Below, in pieces: positions 42,099-52,029 of a stretch of DNA of 64,000 nucleotides. The first letter of the stretch is position 1. Each line of letters starts with the position of its first letter. Location: NCBI GenBank assembly GCA_002394025.1, contig DGSV01000084.1, forward strand, positions 1 to 64,000. Reading direction: 5' to 3'. The stretch comes from Bacteroidales bacterium UBA4353 (GTDB taxonomy: Bacteria; Bacteroidota; Bacteroidia; Bacteroidales; Paludibacteraceae). The notes under the pieces are model-generated. The model saw only the letters and a program-made list of their open reading frames with translations. It ran no database searches and was not told the DNA's origin. Made by a program: the position numbers and the translations under genes.

Positions 42099-43939
42099 TT
42101 AACGACAAATACTACTACCGGCATTGGGTAATCATGGGAATCATAACAGCCGTTGTGATTCTCTACGTTTGTCGCCTATTCTATCTGCAAATCATTGAAG
42201 ATAAATATCGCCGTCAGGCGGACAGCAACGCACTGGTACACCGAACCAAATACGCCCCGAGAGGACTCATATATGACCGACACGGACAACTGCTGGTGTT
42301 CAACCAACCGGCATACGACATAGTGGTCACAATCAACGAAATGTCAAAAACAGGAGGCTGCGCACGTTTTTGCAGAGACATCAACATTGACTGGGAATAC
42401 TACGTGGACCGCATGAGCGAAATAAAAAACGTGAATACCAACAGAGGGTATAGCCGCTATACACCACAGATATTCATGACACAGCTGCGAATGGAAGACA
42501 TAGCACAACTGCAGGAAGTGATACACAGTAATCACCCGGGATTTGCCATACAACACCGCACACTGCGCGACTATACATACCCCAATGCCGCGCAAGTACT
42601 CGGAAGCATAGGGGAAGTATCACAAAACGACATCGAAAAAGACGACTATTACGCTCGAGGTGACTATGCCGGACGCGACGGACTGGAATACACATACGAA
42701 AAAGACCTCAGAGGAGAAAAAGGAGAAGAAATACTGCTCAGAAACTCAAGAGGAAGAATTGTGGGCAACTATGCCGAAGGAAAATACGACTCCGAACCTA
42801 AAGCCGGAACCGACATCACACTGACACTCGACATCCAACTGCAAATACTTGCCGAAAATATGCTGCAGGGCAAAATAGGAAGCATTGTGGCAATAGAACC
42901 CGCTACGGGAGAAATTCTGGCACTGGCATCCTCACCAACATGGGACCCGGCACTACTCGTCGGAAGACAACGATCCAAAAACTACAACATACTGAGCAAC
43001 GACCCTACAAAACCACTTATGAACAGAGCCCTGCAAGCACAATATTCACCGGGCTCAACATTCAAAACAGTACAGGCGTGCGTTGCACTGCAACTCGAAG
43101 CCATAACACCAAACACAACATACCCATGCTCCGGACCGGGAAGCGCACCTATCAAATGCACACACCACCACGGATCACCGGTGTCACTGCTCAACGCAAT
43201 AGAACAATCATGCAACCCATACTTCTGGCTCGCATACAAAAACACCTTAGAAAAAAAAGGATACGGCAAAAACAATAAAGACTTCAAAGCACAATACAAC
43301 CGCTGGCGCGACTGCGTCATGAGCTTCGGACTAGGACATAAATTCGACGACTCAGACCTCTATCAACAATCGCGGGGCAGCATACCATCTGCGGAACTCT
43401 ACGACAAATGGTACGGAGCAACAGGATGGAAAGCCATCACTATTCGCTCTAACAGCATCGGACAAGGCGAAGTGCAGATAACGCCACTGCAAATAGCCAA
43501 CGCCGCGGCAACGATAGCCAACGCCGGGTATTATATCACACCACACCTCAACAAAGCCGACTCAATGCTCACAAGACGACACGATACCAAGGTTGACAAA
43601 AACTATTTCCGATACGTGCAGGAAGGCATGTGGCGAGTTTTTGAATACGGCACAGGACGACACCATAAAATCCCCGGCATCAATATGTGCGGCAAAACAG
43701 GAACGGTAGATAACAACCATGGACGACCACATAGCCTATTCATAGGCTTCGCACCCAAAGAAAATCCTAAAATAGCCGTGGCGGTAGTTGTCGAAAATGC
43801 CGGATACGGAGCCACATGGGCAGCACCTATGGCAAGCCTGATTATGGAGCAATACCTCACTGATACCATCGCACGACAAGACCTCAAACAAAGAATGGTT
43901 ACAAGCGTCACAAACCCTAATGTAAAAAAATATCAGTAA
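42095..43939 (+). CDS. mrdA: penicillin-binding protein 2
   Basis: A 614-residue transpeptidase: short cytoplasmic end, membrane helix (about 9-29), dimerisation domain (RGLIYDRHGQLLVFNQPAYD), and transpeptidase domain with SxxK SPGSTFKT (about 317-324), SCN in QSCNPYFW, and KTG in CGKTGTVDN (about 530). It crosslinks peptidoglycan for elongation together with RodA, whose start is 1 nt after its stop. All three catalytic motifs are intact. Confidence 0.96.
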   Translation: MINDKYYYRHWVIMGIITAVVILYVCRLFYLQIIEDKYRRQADSNALVHRTKYAPRGLIYDRHGQLLVFNQPAYDIVVTINEMSKTGGCARFCRDINIDWEYYVDRMSEIKNVNTNRGYSRYTPQIFMTQLRMEDIAQLQEVIHSNHPGFAIQHRTLRDYTYPNAAQVLGSIGEVSQNDIEKDDYYARGDYAGRDGLEYTYEKDLRGEKGEEILLRNSRGRIVGNYAEGKYDSEPKAGTDITLTLDIQLQILAENMLQGKIGSIVAIEPATGEILALASSPTWDPALLVGRQRSKNYNILSNDPTKPLMNRALQAQYSPGSTFKTVQACVALQLEAITPNTTYPCSGPGSAPIKCTHHHGSPVSLLNAIEQSCNPYFWLAYKNTLEKKGYGKNNKDFKAQYNRWRDCVMSFGLGHKFDDSDLYQQSRGSIPSAELYDKWYGATGWKAITIRSNSIGQGEVQITPLQIANAAATIANAGYYITPHLNKADSMLTRRHDTKVDKNYFRYVQEGMWRVFEYGTGRHHKIPGINMCGKTGTVDNNHGRPHSLFIGFAPKENPKIAVAVVVENAGYGATWAAPMASLIMEQYLTDTIARQDLKQRMVTSVTNPNVKKYQ

Positions 43940-43940
43940 C

Positions 43941-45389
43941 ATGTACGAACGACGCGTCAAATATGCCATCGACTGGTTCACGGTCATCATATACCTCATA
44001 CTCGTAATATGCGGGTGGATCAGCATATACGGAGCCTCACATACTTTCGAGCAGACAGAACTCTTCAACTTTGACTATCGTTCCAGCAAACAACTCGTAT
44101 GGATTGCGGGAGCTATGATAATCGGCGTAATAACCATGCTCATCGACTACCGCTTCTATGAACAGATTAGCTACCTGTTCTACGGCCTGATGATCATAGC
44201 ACTGCTCGCCACTCCTCTGCTCGCCCACGACATCAAAGGAAGTATGTCATGGATCGTTATCGGACCGGTCAGCATACAACCGGCCGAAATAGCCAAAGTG
44301 GCTACAGCACTGGCAATAGCGCGATTCATGAACTCATACGGATACCGTGTCAACAGCCTGCGAGACCTTATCATACCCGCCATAATGCTGCTCGTGCCCA
44401 TGTTCATCATCATGGTACCGCAAAAAGAAACAGGCTCAGCCCTCGTATTCGCATCTCTCATTCTCATGTTCTACAGAGAAGGTATGACACCGGTCATACT
44501 GCTACTCGGAGTCGCAGCAGTAATATTTTTCGTCATTACCATAGCATTTGCGGAAGCAACACTACCTCTCGGAACAGGAACGTGGGGAATAACAGCATGC
44601 ATGATCATGCTCATGATAATATGCTTCATATATGTATATCATTGGCTTAAACTGCCGCGATTTGCTTTCATACTCGCCGGCATCAACACTGCCATAGCAG
44701 CAATAGCACTCACAGTAAATATATGGCTCAATGTCAATATGCAGTATGTGAGCATAGCAATAGTGCTCTTCGATGCCATCTACACGGCACTGCTCGGCAT
44801 AGCGCATAACAAACGCGACACAATATGGATCGCCGTATTCGCCATTGCCGCAATCATCTACTGCCTATCGGCATCAATACTCATCAGCAAACTCAAACCT
44901 CACCAACGCAACAGAATAATGGTCACCCTGGGAGTCATAGAAGACCGTGCCGGACAAGGATATAACGTCAATCAGGCAAAGATAGCTATCGGGTCGGGAG
45001 GACTATGGGGAAAAGGACTGGGAAGCGGAACACAGACAAAACTCAAATACGTACCGGAACAAGACACCGACTTTATTTTCTGCACCGTGGGAGAAGAACA
45101 CGGCTTTGTGGGAACAACATTCGTCTTGCTGCTCTACCTCACACTGCTCATCAAACTCATCATCATGTCGGAAAGGCAAAAAGACAACTTCAGCCGTATC
45201 TACGGATATTGCGTCACATGTATCCTCTTCTTCCACCTCGCGGTAAACGTAGGCATGGTCATCGGACTAGTGCCCGTAATCGGTATTCCGCTGCCCTTCT
45301 TCTCATACGGAGGATCATCGCTCTGGGCTTTCACACTATTATTATTCATCTTCCTCCGACTCGACGCCGCCAGACTCGATAGACTATAA
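43941..45389 (+). CDS. rodA: rod shape-determining protein RodA
   Basis: A 482-residue SEDS glycosyltransferase with about a dozen helices. Motifs include GSMSWIVIGPVSIQPAEIAK, MVPQKETGSALVFASL, RAGQGYNVNQAKIAIGSGG, LKYVPEQDTDFIFCTVGEEHGFVG and GIPLPFFSYGGSSLW. It is longer than E. coli RodA (370) because of an insertion of roughly 100 residues with extra helices in the middle (about 200-310), as in other Bacteroidetes. It polymerises glycan strands with PBP2. The last gene of the shape operon. Confidence 0.95.
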   Translation: MYERRVKYAIDWFTVIIYLILVICGWISIYGASHTFEQTELFNFDYRSSKQLVWIAGAMIIGVITMLIDYRFYEQISYLFYGLMIIALLATPLLAHDIKGSMSWIVIGPVSIQPAEIAKVATALAIARFMNSYGYRVNSLRDLIIPAIMLLVPMFIIMVPQKETGSALVFASLILMFYREGMTPVILLLGVAAVIFFVITIAFAEATLPLGTGTWGITACMIMLMIICFIYVYHWLKLPRFAFILAGINTAIAAIALTVNIWLNVNMQYVSIAIVLFDAIYTALLGIAHNKRDTIWIAVFAIAAIIYCLSASILISKLKPHQRNRIMVTLGVIEDRAGQGYNVNQAKIAIGSGGLWGKGLGSGTQTKLKYVPEQDTDFIFCTVGEEHGFVGTTFVLLLYLTLLIKLIIMSERQKDNFSRIYGYCVTCILFFHLAVNVGMVIGLVPVIGIPLPFFSYGGSSLWAFTLLLFIFLRLDAARLDRL

Positions 45390-45392
45390 CAA

Positions 45393-45629
45393 CTACAACC
45401 TACGGGGGTCTATGTCATACTTCTCACAAAAATAACGAACTACACGAGGAGTGAATACATGACGCCGTAACTCATCACAACGACGAAGATAATCAACGTC
45501 ATCACTGCTCTTTATCCAACGGGCAAAGGTCTGACGACTAACACCCATAGCCGCAGCCAACTGACTGCGGGTGGCACTGGGATAATATAATTTCTCGGAT
45601 AATACGGACACGGTATTCATAACTTTCAT
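45393..45629 (-). CDS. small helix-turn-helix protein
   Basis: About 78 residues. SATRSQLAAAMGVSRQTFARWI is a clear HTH, followed by a basic helix and FTPRVVRYFCEKYDIDP, resembling DUF4248-type proteins of Bacteroides. I take the ATG at 45629 (or 45620): a GTG at 45656 lies too close to the -7 box at 45661-45668. A full promoter lies upstream, and an inverted repeat at 45717-45735 could be a site for self-regulation. The target is unknown. It faces the end of rodA, with 3 nt between the stops. Confidence 0.72.
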   Translation of the reverse strand: MKVMNTVSVLSEKLYYPSATRSQLAAAMGVSRQTFARWIKSSDDVDYLRRCDELRRHVFTPRVVRYFCEKYDIDPRRL

Positions 45630-45660
45630 GCGTTTGCGGTGGTTTATATTTTTCACTACG

Positions 45661-45692
45661 CAAAGTTAATGGCATCGCTCCGTATCTGCAAA
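45661..45692 (-). promoter_or_regulatory. promoter of the small HTH gene
   Basis: Minus strand: -33 TTTG (45689-45692), a 20-nt spacer, -7 TAACTTTG (45661-45668). Confidence 0.8.
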
Positions 45693-45716
45693 TAAAATGA
45701 CTACTGATTGAATCAT

Positions 45717-45735
45717 ATTGACAGTATTTGTCAAT
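45717..45735. promoter_or_regulatory. inverted repeat upstream of the HTH promoter
   Basis: ATTGACA, five bases, TGTCAAT: a perfect 7-bp inverted repeat, 25 bp upstream of the -33 element. A possible operator; no binding protein is known. Confidence 0.5.
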
Positions 45736-45820
45736 TTACGTAACTTTCCGCAACATCATAAGAGTCACTATCATAATCATGAAAAAGTATGAACACAACA
45801 TGGCGCTCCCATACAAGAAA

Positions 45821-46714
45821 TCATTTGCCTAGCAGAAACTTCAAAGGCACATCAAGCCTAGCTCGCCAATCATCCTCGCAATGAGCCGCTCCGGGAAAAT
45901 ACCGATACATATAATGCGCCGAATCCCAACCATGTTGATACAACATAACATTTAAGGCATGCTGAGACTCTCCATAAAAACTATCCAAAGTCTTATCACC
46001 ATTATCCATATACAATAGCGCACTATTGGCTGACGGAAGGTGCTCCTCAAGGTAGGTGCGGTAAGCCCGAACCACAAGACTATCAACAGCATCGGGATGC
46101 GGATATGCCAACGTGCAATGTGTTGACATACACGCCGCTCCACCAAACACGTCACTGTACTTGCAAAGAGCATAAGAAGATATCAAACCACCACAACTGC
46201 TGCCAAGCACCCAAGTATGTTCACGATCAACATAAGTCGAATAAACACTATCAACAAAAGGCTTCACCTCATCAACCAAAAAACTCAAATAAGCATTTCC
46301 TTGTGAGGCAAGTCCACGATATACACTACTTCCGGCAGGAAGGTATTGAACAATATCATCCGGACAGTAATCACTTATGCGCTCATCGGTGTTATCAATA
46401 CCAACGACAATACACTCACGTATCGCGCCACACGATATCAAACTATCAACAACCTCATCTACACCCCACTCCTGATGGTTCCACGTTACTGAAGCATCAA
46501 AAAGCATCTTGCCGTCATGCATATATAATACTTCATACCGCTTCGAGGGGTCATAACACGTAGGAGTCCATACTCGCACCGTGCGGGGGGACACGTAACG
46601 CGACGGAAAATCAACATAATTATCCAAATGACCACAACACACAACAGGCTCACCACCTTTAGAGCAGGACATAGCACATAATACTACACATAAACAATAA
46701 AAAAATCGTTTCAT
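45821..46714 (-). CDS. esterase (enterochelin esterase/esterase D family), exported
   Basis: About 297 residues from ATG 46714 (MKRFFYCLCVVLCAMSC); a longer start would lose the signal peptide. Alpha/beta hydrolase fold of the PF00756 type: RVWTPTCYDPSKRYEVLYMHDGK, nucleophile Ser173 in LGSSCGGL, and catalytic His in PGAAHCEDDW. Cys17 could be lipidated, but the lipobox AMSC is atypical. The substrate is unknown; relatives cleave feruloyl or siderophore esters. It is the last gene of the minus-strand run from 51998, with a 170-nt gap after the barrel gene upstream. Confidence 0.85.
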   Translation of the reverse strand: MKRFFYCLCVVLCAMSCSKGGEPVVCCGHLDNYVDFPSRYVSPRTVRVWTPTCYDPSKRYEVLYMHDGKMLFDASVTWNHQEWGVDEVVDSLISCGAIRECIVVGIDNTDERISDYCPDDIVQYLPAGSSVYRGLASQGNAYLSFLVDEVKPFVDSVYSTYVDREHTWVLGSSCGGLISSYALCKYSDVFGGAACMSTHCTLAYPHPDAVDSLVVRAYRTYLEEHLPSANSALLYMDNGDKTLDSFYGESQHALNVMLYQHGWDSAHYMYRYFPGAAHCEDDWRARLDVPLKFLLGK

Positions 46715-46883
46715 AATTATATATTTTAGAAAACCTGACAAATAGTATAGTCAACTATCCATTTTGTCCATTTTAATAATAACAATATGTATCTCAGAAA
46801 ATTACAGTGCTAACCTTTGAAATTACCAAAAAATGGAGTGTAATTTCAGTAACAGGGCCACGCCAATCAGGAAAGCAAATCTC

Positions 46884-47978
46884 TCAATACTTAGGATGAT
46901 TGCGCAACTGAGTGATAGTGTGTCTATTGAGATTAACAGCCAAAGTAAGCACCTGCTGATGATATAACTTACCGTCAACGACATGGAATTTATATCCCAG
47001 TTGACCTTTTATACCATCCCACTTAAATAAGTCGTAATAAACATGCCCGAGCAGGTAATTACCGCTTTGCAGCATACGGCTTCCCCAATACGTGGCTCCA
47101 AAATCATCCGTTTCTACGGTATATCGTTTCTCACCATAGTAGTAAATAGCCCTTGCGCCGAAGCGCCATACGTTAATGTCGAAACTGACGAATAAGCCTA
47201 CAGGCGATTTAGAGGGAGTAAGACCATCATCACGCTTACGCTCAACACCGGTCATTACACCTGCCGTGAAACGCATCTTGTTAACATGTTTCCACCGCCA
47301 ATAGTGCAGGTCTATGCCTACCCAAAAATTGCCCAAAATATTGTCGTGAACACATTTATCACCTGACGGAGGGTCGGTATTGGCATAGTGGAACATATAA
47401 AACTCACCACCGCCGACAAAAGCCTTGGCTCGGGCCTCACCACTCACACCGACATAGAATGTCTCACGCTCCGTCTTACTTTGCAAACCGGTCCAATCCA
47501 ACCAAACATTAACAAAACCTACCTTACCGTCCAACTGGTAAAACATACCTGTCATATTATGACGGTAGTAGCGATACCACGTGCGGAAAAAGAAATTAGT
47601 GTAGTTACTCAACATTCCTTCGCGTGGAAAGGCACCCATCATAAAATGTTGGGAGATACGTTTATGCTGCTGACGATAATCAAAATAGGCTATAACATCT
47701 AAGTAGTCTATAATCTCCCTGCTGCCAAAGTCTTTCTGAACATGAACACCGGCCATCAACTTATACTTACCTCCCCAGCCTATTCCAAATTCTGGCGATA
47801 GACGGATGCCGGAATATGTTCCGCTTACGGCATAAGGACAACCCTGATACTCACCATTATCAAAAAAAGTAAAAGCGTTGGCGTTCCACTCAAAACTGAT
47901 GGGACGACGACGAACACTATCCTGCTGACAATATGCCAACAAGGGCAATAGCACTAACAAAAACGCTATACGGCGCAT
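46884..47978 (-). CDS. outer-membrane beta-barrel protein, unknown
   Basis: A 364-residue protein with signal peptide MRRIAFLLVLLPLLAYCQQ. The mature part has many alternating aromatic amphipathic strands (e.g. MTGMFYQLDGKVGFVNVWLDW; FYVGVSGEARAKAFVGG) and ends in ... LTLAVNLNRHTITQLRNHPKY, so a barrel is likely. I recognise no named family. The start is 11 nt after the ispF stop, so it is in the same operon. Confidence 0.75.
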   Translation of the reverse strand: MRRIAFLLVLLPLLAYCQQDSVRRRPISFEWNANAFTFFDNGEYQGCPYAVSGTYSGIRLSPEFGIGWGGKYKLMAGVHVQKDFGSREIIDYLDVIAYFDYRQQHKRISQHFMMGAFPREGMLSNYTNFFFRTWYRYYRHNMTGMFYQLDGKVGFVNVWLDWTGLQSKTERETFYVGVSGEARAKAFVGGGEFYMFHYANTDPPSGDKCVHDNILGNFWVGIDLHYWRWKHVNKMRFTAGVMTGVERKRDDGLTPSKSPVGLFVSFDINVWRFGARAIYYYGEKRYTVETDDFGATYWGSRMLQSGNYLLGHVYYDLFKWDGIKGQLGYKFHVVDGKLYHQQVLTLAVNLNRHTITQLRNHPKY

Positions 47979-47989
47979 ATTTTCGGTAT

Positions 47990-48469
47990 TTAGATTTTCT
48001 CTATCAGAACCACGGCATAAGCGCTCATACCCTCTTTTTTTCCGATGAAACCGAGCTTTTCTGTCGTGGTGGCCTTAATGCTGATATCGTCGGCGCTTAC
48101 TTTCATCACAGATGCTAAACAACGCTGCATGGCTTCTATATGAGGATTTATCTTGGGCTGCTCGGCACATACGGTAATATCGGCATTGACAAATTCATAA
48201 CCCCTACCGCGAATCAGTTCCATGGTTTGCGCAAGGATTATCTTACTGTCTATTCCCTCTATATCAGGGTCGTTATCAGGAAAATGGTATCCTATATCAC
48301 GCATATTGGCGGCACCAAGCAGAGCGTCGCACAAAGAATGTATCAACACATCGGCATCACTATGCCCCAACAAACCATGACTATGGGGCAATAACACACC
48401 TCCCAACCATAGTTCACGACCCTCTACAAGCCGGTGAACATCATATCCGAATCCTACTCTGATTTTCAT
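47990..48469 (-). CDS. ispF: 2-C-methyl-D-erythritol 2,4-cyclodiphosphate synthase
   Basis: A 159-residue IspF with metal ligands Asp10 and His12 (GFGYDVHRL) and His44 (GHSDADVLIHSLCDAL), plus DIGYHFPDND and the C-terminal ISIKATTTEKLGFIGKKEG. It acts in the non-mevalonate isoprenoid pathway. Its ATG overlaps the stop of the NfnAB-like gene by 4 nt. Confidence 0.97.
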   Translation of the reverse strand: MKIRVGFGYDVHRLVEGRELWLGGVLLPHSHGLLGHSDADVLIHSLCDALLGAANMRDIGYHFPDNDPDIEGIDSKIILAQTMELIRGRGYEFVNADITVCAEQPKINPHIEAMQRCLASVMKVSADDISIKATTTEKLGFIGKKEGMSAYAVVLIEKI

Positions 48470-50820
48470 GCTCCACGCAGTTTATTATCCATCTCTCGCG
48501 CCGCCTTGCGACCATCTGCCATGGCGAGAATTACTGTAGCACCACCGCGAACTATATCGCCTCCGGCAAAAAGCATGGGCACAGAACTCTCAAGACTGTC
48601 ATCAACTTCTATTGTTCCCTTGCGACTCACATTGAGCCCGGCGGTATTGCGAGGAACGATGGGGTTAGGAGACACACCTATCGCCACAATTACCATGTCA
48701 ACGGGCAGCGTCTTGGTCAAACCTTCTACCGGCACGGGGCTGCGACGACCCGAAGCATCCGGCTCTCCGAGTTCCATAACCTGGAGTACCATCTCTGTCA
48801 CATGACCTTTGTCATCACCATGATACTCTATCGGGTTATGCAGTGTCAGGAAATGCACGCCTTCTTCCATTGCATGCTTTACCTCCTCGGCACGAGCCGG
48901 CATCTCATCTGTGCCACGACGATATACAATAGTGGCATCAGCACCCAAACGGCGAGCGGTACGAACAGCATCCATCGCTGTGTTACCTCCTCCGATAACG
49001 GCAACATGCTTGCCATGCATAACAGGCGTGTCAGACTCGCTATCGGCGGCGTGCATCAAATTCACGCGAGTCAGGTACTCATTACTGCTCATCACACCTA
49101 TCAAATTCTCACCTTTGATATCCATAAAACGAGGCAAACCGGCACCGGTAGCCACAAAAATACCGTTGAAACCGTCATTTTTGAGCTCGTCAACGGATAT
49201 CGTTTTACCAATTATGATGTTCTTATGGAATACAACACCCATACGTTCAAGCATATTGATTTCCGTGTCAACAATGCTGTTCGGCAAACGATATTCAGGT
49301 ATTCCGTATTTGAGCACACCACCTATCTGGTGCAGAGCCTCAAAGACTTCCACATGATAGCCATACTTGGCCATATCTCCGGCAAAGGCAAGACCTGCGG
49401 GACCGGAACCTACTACAGCAATCTTCATGCCGTTAGCGGGCTGGATATCAGGCATTGACATATTGCCTGACTCACGCTCGTAATCAGCGGCAAAACGCTC
49501 CAGATAACCTATCGCAACAGCCTTATGACCCATCTTGAGATGTATGCATTGACTCTCACACTGCTTTTCTTGCGGACATACCCTACCGCATACCGCCGGT
49601 AGGGTGGAACTGCGCTTGATGACAGCCGCTGCCGCTAAATAATTACCGCGCTCGATATTCTTCACAAACGACGGTATGTCAATGCCTACCGGGCAACCGG
49701 TTACGCAACCGGGGTTGGCGCAGTCCAAACACCTTGACGCCTCGGCTACCGCCTGAGCCTCCGTAAGACCTTGGTTGACCTCGGCGGTCAGGGAATGTAT
49801 GCGCTGCTCAGCGGGCAACTCGTTCATCACCACGCGCTCACGCTCGGTGCGCTCCTTGGGCTTCAGGCTGCCGCGCAATGCCGCGCGCCAAGCTGCGCCA
49901 CGGTCTGTCAACTCAGCAAAATCGAACTCTTGAACACCACCAACGACTTCCGAGGCTTCAGCATCATGGCTCGCTGACGTAACGGCAAACGACGACTCGG
50001 AATGACGCTGATAGGCCTCATAGGCGGCTACTTCTTCAGCCTTGTAAGCTCCCTGACGTGTCAGTAACTCATCAAAATCCACCTCATGGGCATCAAATTC
50101 AGGACCGTCAACGCACACAAACTTGACCTTGCCTCCTACCGTTACACGACATGCGCCACACATTCCGGTGCCGTCAACCATAATGGTATTCAGACTGCAA
50201 TCTGTTGGTATTCCGTATTTTTTTGTCGTCAACGCTGTGAACTTCATCATTATTCCGGGACCTATAGCGAAACATTTGTCAACATGCTCGCGTTGTATCA
50301 CATCCTCAACGCCAACCGTTACCAAACCTTTATCGCCGTACGAGCCGTCATCGGTCATCACACGTACCTCATCAACCACTGCGCGAAACTCGTCTTCAAG
50401 CATGATCAGGCTCTTATTGCGAGCCGCGAGAATCACTATGACCCTATTCCCCGCAGCCTTAAGAGCTTGAGCGATAGGGAACATAGGTGCCGCACCAACT
50501 CCTCCGCAGGCGCATACAACCGTGCCGTAATGCCGGATATCAGTAGCCTTACCAAGAGGACCTACAAGGTCTGTCAACTCGTCTCCGACATTGAGCGATG
50601 CGAAACGAGCGGTACTGACCCCTACACGCTGGGCGACAAGAGTTATCGTGCCGGCAGAAGCATCGGCATCGGCGATAGTCAGCGGAATGCGCTCACCATC
50701 AGAGCCAACACGAATAATAACAAAATGACCCGCCTTACGACTGCGGGCTATCTCCGGAGCCTCAACAACGAGCCTCACGACATTTTCCGAGAAAAAATCT
50801 TTCCTGAGAATCTTATACAT
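48466..50820 (-). CDS. fused NfnA-NfnB type ferredoxin:NADP+ oxidoreductase
   Basis: A 784-residue fusion. Residues 1 to about 280 resemble NfnA/dihydroorotate dehydrogenase electron-transfer subunits: FAD/NAD domain (VCACGGVGAAPMFPIAQAL) and a [2Fe-2S] site DGTGMCGACRVTV...C. Residues about 320-784 are NfnB/glutamate synthase small-subunit-like. They carry two [4Fe-4S] cysteine clusters (CLDCANPGCVTGCPVG; CGRVCPQEKQCESQC), then two dinucleotide folds (VVGSGPAGLAFAGD; VIGGGNTAMDAVRTA). It probably exchanges electrons between NADH, NADPH and ferredoxin, or acts as sulfide dehydrogenase. The fused form is common in Bacteroidales. Overlaps ispF by 4 nt. Confidence 0.9.
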   Translation of the reverse strand: MYKILRKDFFSENVVRLVVEAPEIARSRKAGHFVIIRVGSDGERIPLTIADADASAGTITLVAQRVGVSTARFASLNVGDELTDLVGPLGKATDIRHYGTVVCACGGVGAAPMFPIAQALKAAGNRVIVILAARNKSLIMLEDEFRAVVDEVRVMTDDGSYGDKGLVTVGVEDVIQREHVDKCFAIGPGIMMKFTALTTKKYGIPTDCSLNTIMVDGTGMCGACRVTVGGKVKFVCVDGPEFDAHEVDFDELLTRQGAYKAEEVAAYEAYQRHSESSFAVTSASHDAEASEVVGGVQEFDFAELTDRGAAWRAALRGSLKPKERTERERVVMNELPAEQRIHSLTAEVNQGLTEAQAVAEASRCLDCANPGCVTGCPVGIDIPSFVKNIERGNYLAAAAVIKRSSTLPAVCGRVCPQEKQCESQCIHLKMGHKAVAIGYLERFAADYERESGNMSMPDIQPANGMKIAVVGSGPAGLAFAGDMAKYGYHVEVFEALHQIGGVLKYGIPEYRLPNSIVDTEINMLERMGVVFHKNIIIGKTISVDELKNDGFNGIFVATGAGLPRFMDIKGENLIGVMSSNEYLTRVNLMHAADSESDTPVMHGKHVAVIGGGNTAMDAVRTARRLGADATIVYRRGTDEMPARAEEVKHAMEEGVHFLTLHNPIEYHGDDKGHVTEMVLQVMELGEPDASGRRSPVPVEGLTKTLPVDMVIVAIGVSPNPIVPRNTAGLNVSRKGTIEVDDSLESSVPMLFAGGDIVRGGATVILAMADGRKAAREMDNKLRGA

Positions 50821-50849
50821 ATATATAATTAGATGATAGTTTTCTTATC

Positions 50850-51998
50850 TTACCAACCATTATGACGTCTTGGGGTGAGCATCGCGATAAGGTTCACGAC
50901 AGGTATCACAATGTCAAAATAGAGCACGTTCCACAGCGCGAACCTGTGCTGACCCAACTGACGCGCTGTACGATTTATCACACTCTCCTCAGTAAGCAAC
51001 TTTATCAGCATACACAACATGGCAACCATGATAAAAGGCCATTTGCTAACATAGAGCATACACAGAAACGTCGCATAAAAGAAGAAGCGCACAACACATT
51101 CCCAACCGGCGATAAACTTACTTGTGGCTGTGTAAAGTGGCGAAACACTTAAATGCCTACGCTTCTGCTGCCACCATGAACTATGACGCTTCTTGGCAGG
51201 AGACCATATCACACTCTCTGGAGTTACCTCAATACGAGTGCCTTTGCCCGTCGCGTAACGATTTACAAATAAGTCATCATCACCCGCCATCACTCCCAAC
51301 ATACCGGCAAAACCACGATTGTCCATGAACACACGCTTGCGATACGCCATATTACGACCTACACCCATATAGGGAATACCTATCTCGGCATAACCCAAAT
51401 ACTGCATACCGATGGTCAGAGTGTCAAAACTTATCAAACGACTCAAATGAGTCTTATCCTCAAAATAAGCACCATAGCCAAGCACAAAATCTGTGTCATC
51501 AGTGAAATTGCGCATCATATTGGCTATCCATAAATCACTTTCCGGTACGCAATCGGCATCGGTAAACAGCAAGTAATCATACCGGGCAGCCTTGACACCA
51601 AGCGTAATCGCCAACTTTTTGCTGCTCAAGGCACGAGCCTCGCGAGGAACAAAAGTGATGTGAAGATTACTATACTTCTGACTATAGATGGTTATCACGT
51701 CATGAGTGTTGTCTATCGAACCATCGTCTATCACTATCACCTCAAAAACAGGATACTTCTGCTCCAACACTGCCGGCAGATAGTTTAGCAAATTACGACC
51801 CTCGTTCCGGGCGCAGATTATCACAGACACTCCCGGCTGGTCTTCGCGATAAGCCACCTTGCCGGCTTTGACATGCTGACGGTGACGCCAAATGCCAAGC
51901 ATGATATACAACCAATAGAACAGCTCAACGAAAAACGTCAAACCGAATCCTATGATTAGGATTATTTCAAGTAATGTGAGGGCGGAAAGTTCAAACAT
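50850..51998 (-). CDS. family 2 glycosyltransferase, membrane-bound
   Basis: A 382-residue protein: N-terminal membrane helix (about 7-35), GT2 domain with SVIICARNEGRNLLNYLP, VIVIDDGSIDNTHDV, LFTDADCVPE (D-x-D) and GDDDLFVNRYATG, then the WWQQKRRHLS acceptor-site motif and two or three C-terminal helices. It adds sugars to a lipid or exported glycan; the acceptor is unknown. The first gene of a minus-strand run GT2, NfnAB, ispF, barrel, esterase. The -7 box at 52003-52010 leaves only 4 nt before the ATG. Confidence 0.9.
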   Translation of the reverse strand: MFELSALTLLEIILIIGFGLTFFVELFYWLYIMLGIWRHRQHVKAGKVAYREDQPGVSVIICARNEGRNLLNYLPAVLEQKYPVFEVIVIDDGSIDNTHDVITIYSQKYSNLHITFVPREARALSSKKLAITLGVKAARYDYLLFTDADCVPESDLWIANMMRNFTDDTDFVLGYGAYFEDKTHLSRLISFDTLTIGMQYLGYAEIGIPYMGVGRNMAYRKRVFMDNRGFAGMLGVMAGDDDLFVNRYATGKGTRIEVTPESVIWSPAKKRHSSWWQQKRRHLSVSPLYTATSKFIAGWECVVRFFFYATFLCMLYVSKWPFIMVAMLCMLIKLLTEESVINRTARQLGQHRFALWNVLYFDIVIPVVNLIAMLTPRRHNGW

Positions 51999-52002
51999 CG
52001 TG

Positions 52003-52010
52003 CAAAGTTA
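52003..52010 (-). promoter_or_regulatory. -7 box of the GT2 gene, leaderless arrangement
   Basis: Minus-strand TAACTTTG; only 4 nt separate it from the ATG at 51998. Either the mRNA starts at the ATG or another promoter is used. Confidence 0.5.
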
Positions 52011-52029
52011 CGTATTTTTCACAACATGG

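Noticed and set aside
45779..45832. 17-codon frame after a TAACTTTC box
   Set aside because: Too short, weak -7 match, and no conservation evidence.
48466..50820. NfnA-NfnB fusion as a novelty
   Set aside because: The fused form is common in Bacteroidales genomes, so it is annotated but not listed as a finding.
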